Shown here: piece by piece, positions 41,438-49,423 of the stretch
Layout of the letters: each line of letters opens with the position of its first letter
How positions within the stretch are numbered: the first letter of the stretch is position 1
NCBI RefSeq assembly: GCF_900199545.1
Contig: NZ_LT962671.1
Coordinates: forward strand, 1,199,144-1,263,143
Length of the DNA stretch: 64,000 nt
Reading direction: 5' to 3'
DNA from: Raoultibacter massiliensis
GTDB taxonomy: Bacteria > Actinomycetota > Coriobacteriia > Coriobacteriales > Eggerthellaceae
Notes under the pieces: model-generated
Databases searched by the model: none
Told to the model about the DNA's origin: nothing
Seen by the model: the letters and a program-made list of their open reading frames with translations, nothing else
Translations under genes and position numbers: made by a program

Positions 41438-43723
41438 CTATGCAGTTTCGATCCGCTCCGCGATGTAGCACTTGTGAATTCTGGGATTGCGGACGAAGTC
41501 CTCGGGAATCGTCTCGGTCGTGATATCGGCAAGCCGCACGCCGTAACGTTCGAGCGCCTCCGTATCGGGCTTGAACGAGCGCAGGTTGCACGAGAATATC
41601 GCGCGACCGCCCCTTGCAAGCAACCGCGAAACCCCGATCAGCAGCTCAACATGATCGCGCTGCACCGACCAGGTGTCCTTCCCCATGGCTTTCGAATTCG
41701 AGAACGTCGGCGGATCGACGAAAACAAGGTCGTATCGCCGCTTGCTCGCACGCTCCTCCGATATCCAACGCACCACATCCGAACGGACGAAAACATGGTT
41801 GCGACCGGAAAAACCGTTGAGCTTCATGTTTCGCTCAGCCCAGGAAAGATAGGTTTGGGACAGATCGACCGTTACCGTGCTTGCCGCGCGGCCGCCCGCC
41901 GCATGGACCGTCGCGGTGCCCGTATAGGCGAACAGGTTGAGAAAACGAGTCCCTTCGGCCATCGATCCCACGAGCTCGCGCGTCTTTCGGTGGTCGAGGA
42001 ATATGCCGGTATCGAGATAGCCTCCCAGATCGATCTCGAACGTATACCCTGATTCTCCAGTCCATGCAACATGCGATCGACCGCGGGCATCCCGGTATTG
42101 GCCGCCGCCCTTATCGCGTCTGCGCGTCTTGGAAAACACATGAGACGCTTCGACATCCAGTACTGAAGGAACGAGGGCGAGCACGTCGCGATAGCGCCGC
42201 TGGGCGCGCTCGGCATCTACGGAAGACGGCGCCTCGTACTCTGAAATGTGCACGAACCGCTCGCCCGCCGAACGGCCTGCTCCCTCGTACAAGTCGATCG
42301 CCATCGCATAGTCGGGTAGATCGGCGTCGTAGAGCCGATAACAGGAAACGCCGTTTTTTCGAGCCCATTTCATCCGCTCTTTCGCCACCTTGCGGAATCG
42401 GGAAACGAACTGATCGCTGTTCTTCTCCGCAACCGCAACCGAGCGCTCGGCACCCGAAAGCGATATCAGGGAAAGCTCGATGCGATCGGGGGAAGCCACA
42501 TCGTAAAGGCGAAGGTCGGCCTCGATGGGGCCGTTGTAAAGGGAGAGCGTTTCAAAGGGTACGAGTCCCAGAGCCGCGTCGATTGCGGCATCGGGCGTAA
42601 TGACGGCAAGCTTCCATCCCTCAGGCAAAAGGCCGATCCCCTCTGCGAGCGCGGCGTAAACGGCAGGAAGCTGCGCCTCCGAGGAAAGCCTCTCGCCGTA
42701 GGGCGGGTTCACAGCTACGAGACCAAGACCGCTTTCAGATGAGCCGCCGCCTCCGGGGGTTTTGTCCTGGGCGCTTCGAATCCCCAAGCGAGACCCTGCA
42801 GGGGCGTTCAGCGCATCACCCAGCCGCGCAGCGTCCGCAACCTCGAATACGATCTCATCGGCAAACCCCGCGCGCTTCGCGTTTTCCCGGGCGATCGCAA
42901 TGACGGATTCATCGAGATCAGTACCCACAATGCGCGGCATGCCGTCAAGCCCGATCGCCAGCCGCTCATCGGCTTCGTCAACCAGATCGCCCCACACCGC
43001 CTCATCATGCTGCGCCCAACCCCTAAAACCCCAGTAGTCGCGCATGATGCCCGGTGCCCTGTCGGCGGCGATCATCGCCGCCTCGATGACGAGCGTACCA
43101 GAACCGCACATGGGATCGACGAACGAAGCACCCTGTCGGGCCATGCGGCGCCAGCCAGCCGCAAGCACGATGCCCGCCGCCAGCGTCTCCTTGAGCGGAG
43201 CATCGGTTTGAACGCCTTCTTTTCGGTATCCGCGACGATGCAGCGGCTCTCCCGAAAGATCGAGCGAGATGGTCGCCTTGGCGTTTCGCACGGCAACGTC
43301 GATCGCCACATCGGGGCGCTTCGGCTGCACATCGGGGCGCGTTCCTCGCGCCTCGCGAAGGCGATCGCATATGGCGTCTTTCACCTTCACTGCGGTGAAC
43401 TGCGTATTGCGCAAAGCATCGTTCATGCCGTGCGCGTATACGGCGATCGATGCGCCCTCGCCGATATGCTCCTGCCAGTCGATGCGCTTCACGCCCGCAT
43501 AAAGCGCATCGGCGTCGTGCGCTTCGATACGGGCGAGCACCAGCAGAATGCGCGATGCGACGCGCGACCACAGGCATGCGCGATACGCATCGGCAATCGA
43601 GCCGAAAAACGCAACGCCCCCTTTGAGGGGACGTACGCGCTGAGCTTTGAGACTCTTCAATTCGGTTGCAAGCAGCTGTTCGAGGCCGCTCGCGCACCGT
43701 GTGTAAAACTCGTAGGTTTCCAC
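41438..43723 (-). CDS. rlmL: Bifunctional 23S rRNA methyltransferase RlmKL
   Basis: 761 residues. A THUMP domain (FYTRCASGLEQLLATELKSL) is followed by an N2-guanine methyltransferase half (FVDPMCGSGTLVIEAAMIA, VAVNPPYGERL) and then a second Rossmann methyltransferase (FLNLFAYTGTATVHAAGGRA, DLVFVDPPTFSNSKAMGK). In E. coli the fused enzyme makes m2G2445 and m7G2069. Full length and both catalytic motifs are intact. It starts 9 bp after rpoD ends, on the same strand. Confidence 0.93.
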   Translation of the reverse strand: METYEFYTRCASGLEQLLATELKSLKAQRVRPLKGGVAFFGSIADAYRACLWSRVASRILLVLARIEAHDADALYAGVKRIDWQEHIGEGASIAVYAHGMNDALRNTQFTAVKVKDAICDRLREARGTRPDVQPKRPDVAIDVAVRNAKATISLDLSGEPLHRRGYRKEGVQTDAPLKETLAAGIVLAAGWRRMARQGASFVDPMCGSGTLVIEAAMIAADRAPGIMRDYWGFRGWAQHDEAVWGDLVDEADERLAIGLDGMPRIVGTDLDESVIAIARENAKRAGFADEIVFEVADAARLGDALNAPAGSRLGIRSAQDKTPGGGGSSESGLGLVAVNPPYGERLSSEAQLPAVYAALAEGIGLLPEGWKLAVITPDAAIDAALGLVPFETLSLYNGPIEADLRLYDVASPDRIELSLISLSGAERSVAVAEKNSDQFVSRFRKVAKERMKWARKNGVSCYRLYDADLPDYAMAIDLYEGAGRSAGERFVHISEYEAPSSVDAERAQRRYRDVLALVPSVLDVEASHVFSKTRRRDKGGGQYRDARGRSHVAWTGESGYTFEIDLGGYLDTGIFLDHRKTRELVGSMAEGTRFLNLFAYTGTATVHAAGGRAASTVTVDLSQTYLSWAERNMKLNGFSGRNHVFVRSDVVRWISEERASKRRYDLVFVDPPTFSNSKAMGKDTWSVQRDHVELLIGVSRLLARGGRAIFSCNLRSFKPDTEALERYGVRLADITTETIPEDFVRNPRIHKCYIAERIETA

Positions 43724-43732
43724 GTATCCGCG

Positions 43733-44965
43733 CTAGTCTTCCAGATAGTCTTTCAATTTGGAAGAGCGAGAGGGATGGCGCAGCTTTGCCAGCGTCTTGC
43801 TCTCGATCTGGCGGATGCGTTCGCGGGTAACGCCGAATTCGCGGCCCACTTCCTCGAGCGTGCGCGGATGGCCGTCTTCCAGGCCGAAACGAAGGCTGAT
43901 GACCTTGCGCTCGCGCTCCGCCAACCCGTCAAGCACTTTCGAGAGCTGCTCCTGCAGCATCGAGAAGCTGGCGGCATCGGGAGGCACCACCGCAGCGTCG
44001 TCTTCAATGAAATCGCCGAGCTGGCTATCCTCTTCTTCACCGATGGGCGTCTCGAGGGATACGGGCTCCTGCGATATCTTTTGGATTTCGCGAACGCGCT
44101 CGGCGGGAAGACCCATCTCCTTGCCGATTTCCTCGGGGGTAGGCTCGCGTCCGAGTTCCTGAAGGAGCTGGCGCTGGATGCGCACGAGCTTGTTGATGGT
44201 TTCCACCATATGCACAGGGATGCGGATCGTGCGAGCTTGATCGGCGATCGCACGCGTAATGGCCTGGCGAATCCACCAGGTCGCATACGTGGAGAATTTG
44301 AAGCCCTTCGTATAGTCGAACTTCTCGACTGCACGAATAAGGCCGAGGTTGCCTTCCTGGATGAGATCGAGGAACAGCATGCCGCGACCGACGTAGCGCT
44401 TCGCGATGGAAACGACGAGGCGAAGGTTCGCTTCAACGATCTGCTGCTTGGCATCGAGACCAACCTGCTCGATGCGGGTCAGGCGGCGGCGTTCGCGGCG
44501 TTCGAGCTCGATGCCTTCCTCTTCGGCTCGCTCGAGCTGTTCGGTCGCCTCGATGCCGGCTTCCATCTTCATGGCAAGATCGATTTCCTCGGCGGCGGTC
44601 AGAAGCGGCACTTTGCCGATCTCCTTGAGGTACATGCGCACCGGGTCGCCCGTAAGCATGGTGACCGACGTATCGGTTGAGCGCTTGCGCGATTTGACCT
44701 TGCTCTTCGAGCCGACTTTGGGAAGCTGCACTTCCACCGTCGCCTTGAGTTCTTCCTCGGGAATATCCTCAAGAAGCTCTTCGTCGTTGAAATTCGTATC
44801 GATCTTATCGTCATCGAGGGAATCGGTGACAGCGGAATCGTCGATGACCGGATCGCTATCCGGTTCGACGTCCATATCGTCGTCTTCGATCATGTCTTCT
44901 TCGATTTCGTTGTTCTCGCTGATGGAGTCATTTGCAGAGGAGATGTTCTTAGAGGCTGGAGCCAC
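43733..44965 (-). CDS. rpoD: Primary sigma factor (sigma-70)
   Basis: 410 residues. The GTG at 44965 is used because GGAAAGGAAG is well spaced in front of it. The N-terminal ~90 residues are very acidic (region 1.1-like), followed by [16 protein letters not shown] (region 1.2), [41 protein letters not shown] and [17 protein letters not shown] (regions 2.2-2.4). Region 4.2 is [20 protein letters not shown]. The full set of promoter-recognition residues marks the housekeeping sigma. A TATATT box about 80 bp upstream is a possible -10; a MITE-like element lies further up (45141-45292). Confidence 0.95.
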   Translation of the reverse strand: MAPASKNISSANDSISENNEIEEDMIEDDDMDVEPDSDPVIDDSAVTDSLDDDKIDTNFNDEELLEDIPEEELKATVEVQLPKVGSKSKVKSRKRSTDTSVTMLTGDPVRMYLKEIGKVPLLTAAEEIDLAMKMEAGIEATEQLERAEEEGIELERRERRRLTRIEQVGLDAKQQIVEANLRLVVSIAKRYVGRGMLFLDLIQEGNLGLIRAVEKFDYTKGFKFSTYATWWIRQAITRAIADQARTIRIPVHMVETINKLVRIQRQLLQELGREPTPEEIGKEMGLPAERVREIQKISQEPVSLETPIGEEEDSQLGDFIEDDAAVVPPDAASFSMLQEQLSKVLDGLAERERKVISLRFGLEDGHPRTLEEVGREFGVTRERIRQIESKTLAKLRHPSRSSKLKDYLED

Positions 44966-45140
44966 GTAGTCTTCCTTTCCGATCAACGTGTTGCCCAGGC
45001 TGGAAAGCCTGTTTTTGGGCGCAAAGATTCAGCGAATTAATATACCATAAAATTCGTCCGAGCAGAAGAGCGATTCTTGTTTGTCAAGAAGCTTGCTTGA
45101 AGGCTTTTGCACCCATCCACGTTCCCGATTTCTTGAATCC
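44966..45140. promoter_or_regulatory. Leader and promoter region of rpoD
   Basis: AT-rich for this genome. On the minus strand it contains TTGACA and, further down, TATATTAA preceded by TATGG, as candidate promoter parts. No gene is present in the whole 44966-45485 gap; the stretch 45293-45485 shows nothing recognisable. Confidence 0.4.
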
Positions 45141-45292
45141 TGTCACAAAATTGGACCTGTGGCAATTATGCAATTTATTACTTTATTGTTTTTGGAATAA
45201 TTATCATGAAAATGCCTGGTGGCGAAAATATCATACAGCTCATTATCGTTAGTCAGTATATTACATTTTGCCACAGGTCCATTTTTGAGTCA
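45141..45292. repeat. MITE-like element with 25-bp terminal inverted repeats
   Basis: The ends 45141-45165 and 45268-45292 are reverse complements over 25 positions with four mismatches. The 14-bp block TGGACCTGTGGCAA at 45152-45165 matches its counterpart exactly. The 102-bp interior is strikingly AT-rich against a GC-rich background. A 5-bp direct repeat GAATC flanks the element (45135-45139, with one extra base, and 45293-45297), like a target-site duplication. No protein is encoded. Confidence 0.6.
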
Positions 45293-45485
45293 GAATCGGC
45301 AGAATTCGGAACACAGCAAGCGCAAACGCGGCCAAGGCCAAAAGACAAGCGGCCGACCGCATGAAGTCTGACAGCCCCGCAAGCGGCGCAGAATAAACAA
45401 AGCGCAATCCTCCCCGCCGCCATTCAGCTGCGGAGAGAATTGGGCCTTCTACGTTCGGTATCGGTGATCGGATGAAGAAGCCGGG

Positions 45486-45839
45486 CTATTTCCCGGGTAC
45501 CGGAGGAACGAATGGCTTCTTTTTCGGTTCGCTCGATTGCACCTTCAAAGTCGGCACGCATGACTGGACTTTGGCTCCAGGGGCATCGCCCATGAAATCC
45601 GCGCTGCTTCCTGCGCTGGGTTCCGATCCAACAGAGCCTGGCGCAGAAGATCCCCTTGCGGCGGCGGGAGCACTCGGAACGACAACGGATCCCGGAACGC
45701 TAGCTGCTCCAGGCGCACCTGGGGCGGCGGGAATCCCGGGTGCTCCCGGCGCACTGGGCGCTCCCGGGGCGGCGGGTGCACCCGGAGCTCCTACCGGCGA
45801 ATTCTCATCCATTTGAGCGGTGGGCGGTCTAAAACACAT
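45486..45839 (-). CDS. Collagen-like Gly-Ala-Pro protein with MCFRPP start
   Basis: 117 residues. The minus strand is chosen because AAAAGGAGTAGACC stands in front of the ATG. The protein starts MCFRPP; as I recall, small gut-anaerobe proteins with an MCFRP start usually carry a zinc ribbon, which is missing here. It is followed by about 35 residues of Gly-Ala-Pro-type triplets (GAPGAPAAPGAPSAPGAPG) and a tail ending KKKPFVPPVPGK. The repeat DNA is so palindromic in coding terms that the plus strand also encodes clean Gly-X-Y triplets. No signal peptide is seen. Function unknown. Confidence 0.65.
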   Translation of the reverse strand: MCFRPPTAQMDENSPVGAPGAPAAPGAPSAPGAPGIPAAPGAPGAASVPGSVVVPSAPAAARGSSAPGSVGSEPSAGSSADFMGDAPGAKVQSCVPTLKVQSSEPKKKPFVPPVPGK

Positions 45840-45976
45840 GGTCTACTCCTTTTTTCCGATAATGTCACTTCATGCGCAGTGACGGCGCATTGTCGATTTC
45901 CAGAACCCGCAATCCAGGCAAAACGAACAGCCCGAATCGGCGGAATCGTAACCACACGAACCGAAACGCATCTTCC

Positions 45977-47176
45977 TCACTCGCCGAGACGGGCACGTTT
46001 TCTCGAAACAACCGACGCAACAAGCACCATTGCGCATATCGCAGTCAACGCTCCCGACGACACGGCAATCAGATCGGCACCGTAGCCAATGCCGAGCAGG
46101 GCAACGCACCACGCGCCGATAACAGGATTGAAGAAATTACCGAACCCCTGCAGCGCCCCGGCGATAGCGATGGCCATCGCCTGCGACGCGGGCTTGCATA
46201 GCTCCGTAATGCGTATGCAGTAGGCAGGCCATACGATGCCGACGCCCACGCCTGCAACCACCATGCCCGCATAGACGCCCGTCAAGGAGTCGCCATTCGA
46301 CACGACGAAGAAACCCAACGCCATGAGGCCCCACGAAAAGGGAATCACGAAGTAGCCGAGCCGATGCTTGAGCCAGCCGTAGAAAAACGCTCCGAACGCG
46401 GCGCCGATCATTTGGATCGACAAGGCGAACCCCGTATCGGCAGCTGTTCCGATACCTGCCCCCTCCACGAACAAAGACAGATTGGAGGTGACGAGAGTGG
46501 CGAGCATATTGCCGACGAAGTATACGGCGATCTCGATCCACGCAAGCCACTTGACACCCGTCATGACTGCCGACATGGTCGGTTTTTCGCCCTTGTCGTC
46601 TTTCACCATGGGGATGCGGGGAAGCAACGCAAGCACCAAAACCAGCGAGATCAGACCAACGCCGTAACCGAGAAAGCTTAGATGCCAGTCCTTGACGGCG
46701 AACTGTCCTCCGACAAAGATCATGATCGTGCAGCCAACCGCGCCTACGGTCATGTTCCATCCCATCATATTTTCCCGCAAGCGGCCTTTGTACAATCGCG
46801 GGATGATCGAGTCGCATGCGGGAAGCGTCAAACCCGCTCCCATTCCGAGAACGATTCGACAGGCGAGAATACCGTAAAACGACGTGAGCAGCATCGGAAG
46901 CATTCCCCCGACGACGAACAGCACAAGGCCCGCGATAACCAACGTGCGCGGATTGATCCTTACCGAAAGCCACCCGTAGAAGATGGCCACCACGCAACAC
47001 GCAATGCTCGGCAGAGTCACCAACAACTGCACCGTCGAAACGGGTATCTCGGGATACGTTGCGCAAATCGAGGCTATCGCTGGAGAAATGCATGCGGAGG
47101 CAGAGTCCTGCAACCCGATAGCCAAAACGGGAATCGCGAGTACGTACGGATTCATTTCTGAGAAGTCTTTTTTCAC
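45977..47176 (-). CDS. MFS transporter
   Basis: 399 residues, twelve helices. The GTG at 47176 has GGGGGAATA upstream and gives MKKDFSEMNPYVLAIPVLAIG. Helix-2/3 loop: YGWLSVRINPRTLVI. The second half contains GAGIGTAADTGFALSIQMIG. It lies 154 bp downstream of another MFS gene on the same strand and may be the last transporter of the transhydroxylase copy 2 region. Substrate unknown. Confidence 0.85.
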   Translation of the reverse strand: MKKDFSEMNPYVLAIPVLAIGLQDSASACISPAIASICATYPEIPVSTVQLLVTLPSIACCVVAIFYGWLSVRINPRTLVIAGLVLFVVGGMLPMLLTSFYGILACRIVLGMGAGLTLPACDSIIPRLYKGRLRENMMGWNMTVGAVGCTIMIFVGGQFAVKDWHLSFLGYGVGLISLVLVLALLPRIPMVKDDKGEKPTMSAVMTGVKWLAWIEIAVYFVGNMLATLVTSNLSLFVEGAGIGTAADTGFALSIQMIGAAFGAFFYGWLKHRLGYFVIPFSWGLMALGFFVVSNGDSLTGVYAGMVVAGVGVGIVWPAYCIRITELCKPASQAMAIAIAGALQGFGNFFNPVIGAWCVALLGIGYGADLIAVSSGALTAICAMVLVASVVSRKRARLGE

Positions 47177-47330
47177 TATTCCCCCAATAGATTTATGCGT
47201 GCGAGCAGAGCGGTGAAACCCGTCGAAGCCAAATCTCGTCGCCCGCATTCGCATCGCCGATCCCAAGTCGGAACCAAGATCGACGATGCGCAATAAAATA
47301 TCCTACTTTAGTAAGTTCCAGCCGACTGCG

Positions 47331-48581
47331 CTAAGCCGCAGGAGAATCGTCCCTGTTCTTCAGAACGTACTTGCGCTGGTACAGAGCCGCGCCGAGCGCA
47401 CATAGAGCCGCCAGCACCGCAAATCCGACGACGAGAAAATCGCAGGCCGTCCATACGCCGCCGGCATCCTCGACGAGCTTTGCCGGAAGGAACGTGGAGA
47501 GGGCGCCGCCCACGTTCGCACCGATCATAACCAAGCCCAAACCCATCGACAGAAACTCAGGGCGCTTCATGGCGTCGGGCGCCATCGCAAACCCGATAGG
47601 CATGTTGAATTGAGTGACGGCCGAAAGGACAACCGCAAACGCCGTCACGATCATAAAGGAAGAAGGTATCCTGAACTGCAGGGCGAACGCAACGGCGCTG
47701 ATAACGGCTACAACGACAAGCAGGATACCCCTGTTGCGAATGGCCGTCTTGTTGATAACCCAGCCCACAAGCAGAGATCCGACCATGCCACCGAACGTCG
47801 AGATGGAGATGATGTTGTTAGCAGTAGCGGGATCGAAACCGAGACCAGTCTGCAGGAAGGTGGGATACAGGCCCGTATAGCAACCGCAACCAACAGCCAG
47901 CAGGCCAAGCGCAAGGGACATGAGGGCGACGGCGGGCTCCTTCAAGCCTTCGAGAACAGACGGCTTCTTGCCGCTGGAAGCAGGCTCAGGCTCGGCCACC
48001 TTGGGTTCTTGCACGAACAGGATGAATAAAACCAACATGACGGCCTGCATGACGGCAGCAGCAATCCACTCTCCCTGCCAGCCGAACGACGGAACGAGCA
48101 TGTTCGCCAATTGAGCAACGAGCAGGTTAGCGAGCGAAACCCAGATAACCCAGATCCCGTTTGGCAAACCGCGCTTGTCGGCAGTGAAGTTCGCTGTGAT
48201 GATGGCAACGCTGACCATGGTCATGCAGCCGTAGGAAATGCCTTCGAGGAAACGCGTGGCGAGAAGGATCTCGAACGTCGGCGCGAAAGCCCCGATCACA
48301 TTTTCCACGATGCCGGCGGCGACAACGATGATGCCGAATTTTTTCGCGCCGATCTTCTGCATGATGGCGCCGGCGGGAATTGCGGTGAAAATGCACGTGA
48401 GGCCGACAACGGACATAAGCAATCCTACTTGGCTCATCTCCACACCGTAGAAATTCATGATGTTGGGCATGTTGACCGGCACCTTGAACATGCCAAAGGC
48501 AATAGTAACGCCCGTCAGAAACACGATAAAGAACTGCAACCAGCTTTTCCCGCTGTTAAGCGTAATGGATTTTGTGCTCAT
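47331..48581 (-). CDS. MFS transporter of the transhydroxylase copy 2 operon
   Basis: 416 residues, twelve helices, start after GAAAGGGGAG. Helix 1 has TIAFGMFKVPVNMPNIM, and the helix-2/3 loop is GAIMQKIGAKKFGII. Both parallel the MFS at 22907 (SMFKAPPLFSIIIP and GAILAKLGIKKSLII), suggesting related substrates. It starts 33 bp after the iron-sulfur subunit gene and is most likely co-transcribed with it. Confidence 0.88.
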   Translation of the reverse strand: MSTKSITLNSGKSWLQFFIVFLTGVTIAFGMFKVPVNMPNIMNFYGVEMSQVGLLMSVVGLTCIFTAIPAGAIMQKIGAKKFGIIVVAAGIVENVIGAFAPTFEILLATRFLEGISYGCMTMVSVAIITANFTADKRGLPNGIWVIWVSLANLLVAQLANMLVPSFGWQGEWIAAAVMQAVMLVLFILFVQEPKVAEPEPASSGKKPSVLEGLKEPAVALMSLALGLLAVGCGCYTGLYPTFLQTGLGFDPATANNIISISTFGGMVGSLLVGWVINKTAIRNRGILLVVVAVISAVAFALQFRIPSSFMIVTAFAVVLSAVTQFNMPIGFAMAPDAMKRPEFLSMGLGLVMIGANVGGALSTFLPAKLVEDAGGVWTACDFLVVGFAVLAALCALGAALYQRKYVLKNRDDSPAA

Positions 48582-48614
48582 TTCTCCCCTTTCGAGAGCA
48601 TAGTCAAATTCCCG

Positions 48615-49421
48615 TTATTCCTTTTCAAGTGGAAAATCCCCAATGTTGAGACTCTCGACGAGTTCGACGGTTCTCCCCTTCACGCCCGCAAAACCAGGCG
48701 CCTCGATGTCGAGCGTATAAACACCTGGCGTCAGATGCTTGAACCAAAAATCGCCGAAGCCGTCTGTCGCGGTCTCACGAACGCCGCCCCGCGCATCGGT
48801 CAGTTTGACGGAAGCGCCCTCGATAACGAGATCGGCTTGCACATCCCACACCTCGCCGGAAACGAACAGGCCGAACGGGTTTACGTAATAAACGCGGGGC
48901 TTAGTGCCTTCGACATCCCACTGGTCCGTGGATTGCGCGATGAGATCTGCGAGCTCCTCTTCTTCGCCGAACAGCAGGGCTCCCGTTGCGCAGGCATCGA
49001 CGCAATGAGGAAGCTTGCCTTCGTCGACCAAGTGCGCGCAACCTGTGCATTTCTGCGGCACGGACAGCTCTTCGTTCCAATAGATGGCACCGTAAGGGCA
49101 TGCGTCGACAAGCTCTTTTTTATCCTGCGCCTTTTCCGGATCGATGATCACCAAACCGTCTTCGCGCTTGTACACCGCCTCGGGAGCCGCTTTCATGCAG
49201 GGAGCATCATCGCAGTGACGGCACAGGGTGGGTCGGTATTCGGCAAGAACCTTCGGCACCTGCCCATGGATCTTCTCGGTCATCTTGAGCCAGAAGTGGC
49301 CCGTATTCGGCTGCGGCTTCGAATAAGGCATCCATTCGTTTTCAACCGTCTCGTCTTTGCAGGCAATCTGACAGCCGTAGCAGCCGTTGCATTTAGCCAA
49401 ATCAACAACAAACGTCTTCAT
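48615..49421 (-). CDS. Transhydroxylase-like iron-sulfur subunit, copy 2
   Basis: 268 residues, organised as copy 1. Cys motifs are CNGCYGCQIAC, CRHCDDAPC, ACPYGAIYW and CTGCAHLVDEG, then a beta domain from ~190 (GASVKLTDARGGVRETATDG). The segments YKREDGLVIIDPEKAQDKKE and YWNEELSVPQKCTGCAHLV agree closely with both copy 1 and the transhydroxylase small subunit. The start follows GAGGAGGCGTAAGC, 2 bp after the large-subunit stop. No anchor or signal. Confidence 0.88.
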   Translation of the reverse strand: MKTFVVDLAKCNGCYGCQIACKDETVENEWMPYSKPQPNTGHFWLKMTEKIHGQVPKVLAEYRPTLCRHCDDAPCMKAAPEAVYKREDGLVIIDPEKAQDKKELVDACPYGAIYWNEELSVPQKCTGCAHLVDEGKLPHCVDACATGALLFGEEEELADLIAQSTDQWDVEGTKPRVYYVNPFGLFVSGEVWDVQADLVIEGASVKLTDARGGVRETATDGFGDFWFKHLTPGVYTLDIEAPGFAGVKGRTVELVESLNIGDFPLEKE

Positions 49422-49423
49422 GC

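Noticed and set aside
45472..45816. Plus-strand collagen-like ORF
   Set aside because: Its Gly-X-Y repeat is cleaner, but the start has only a weak ribosome-binding site, while the minus-strand frame has AAAAGGAG at proper distance and the MCFRPP start.
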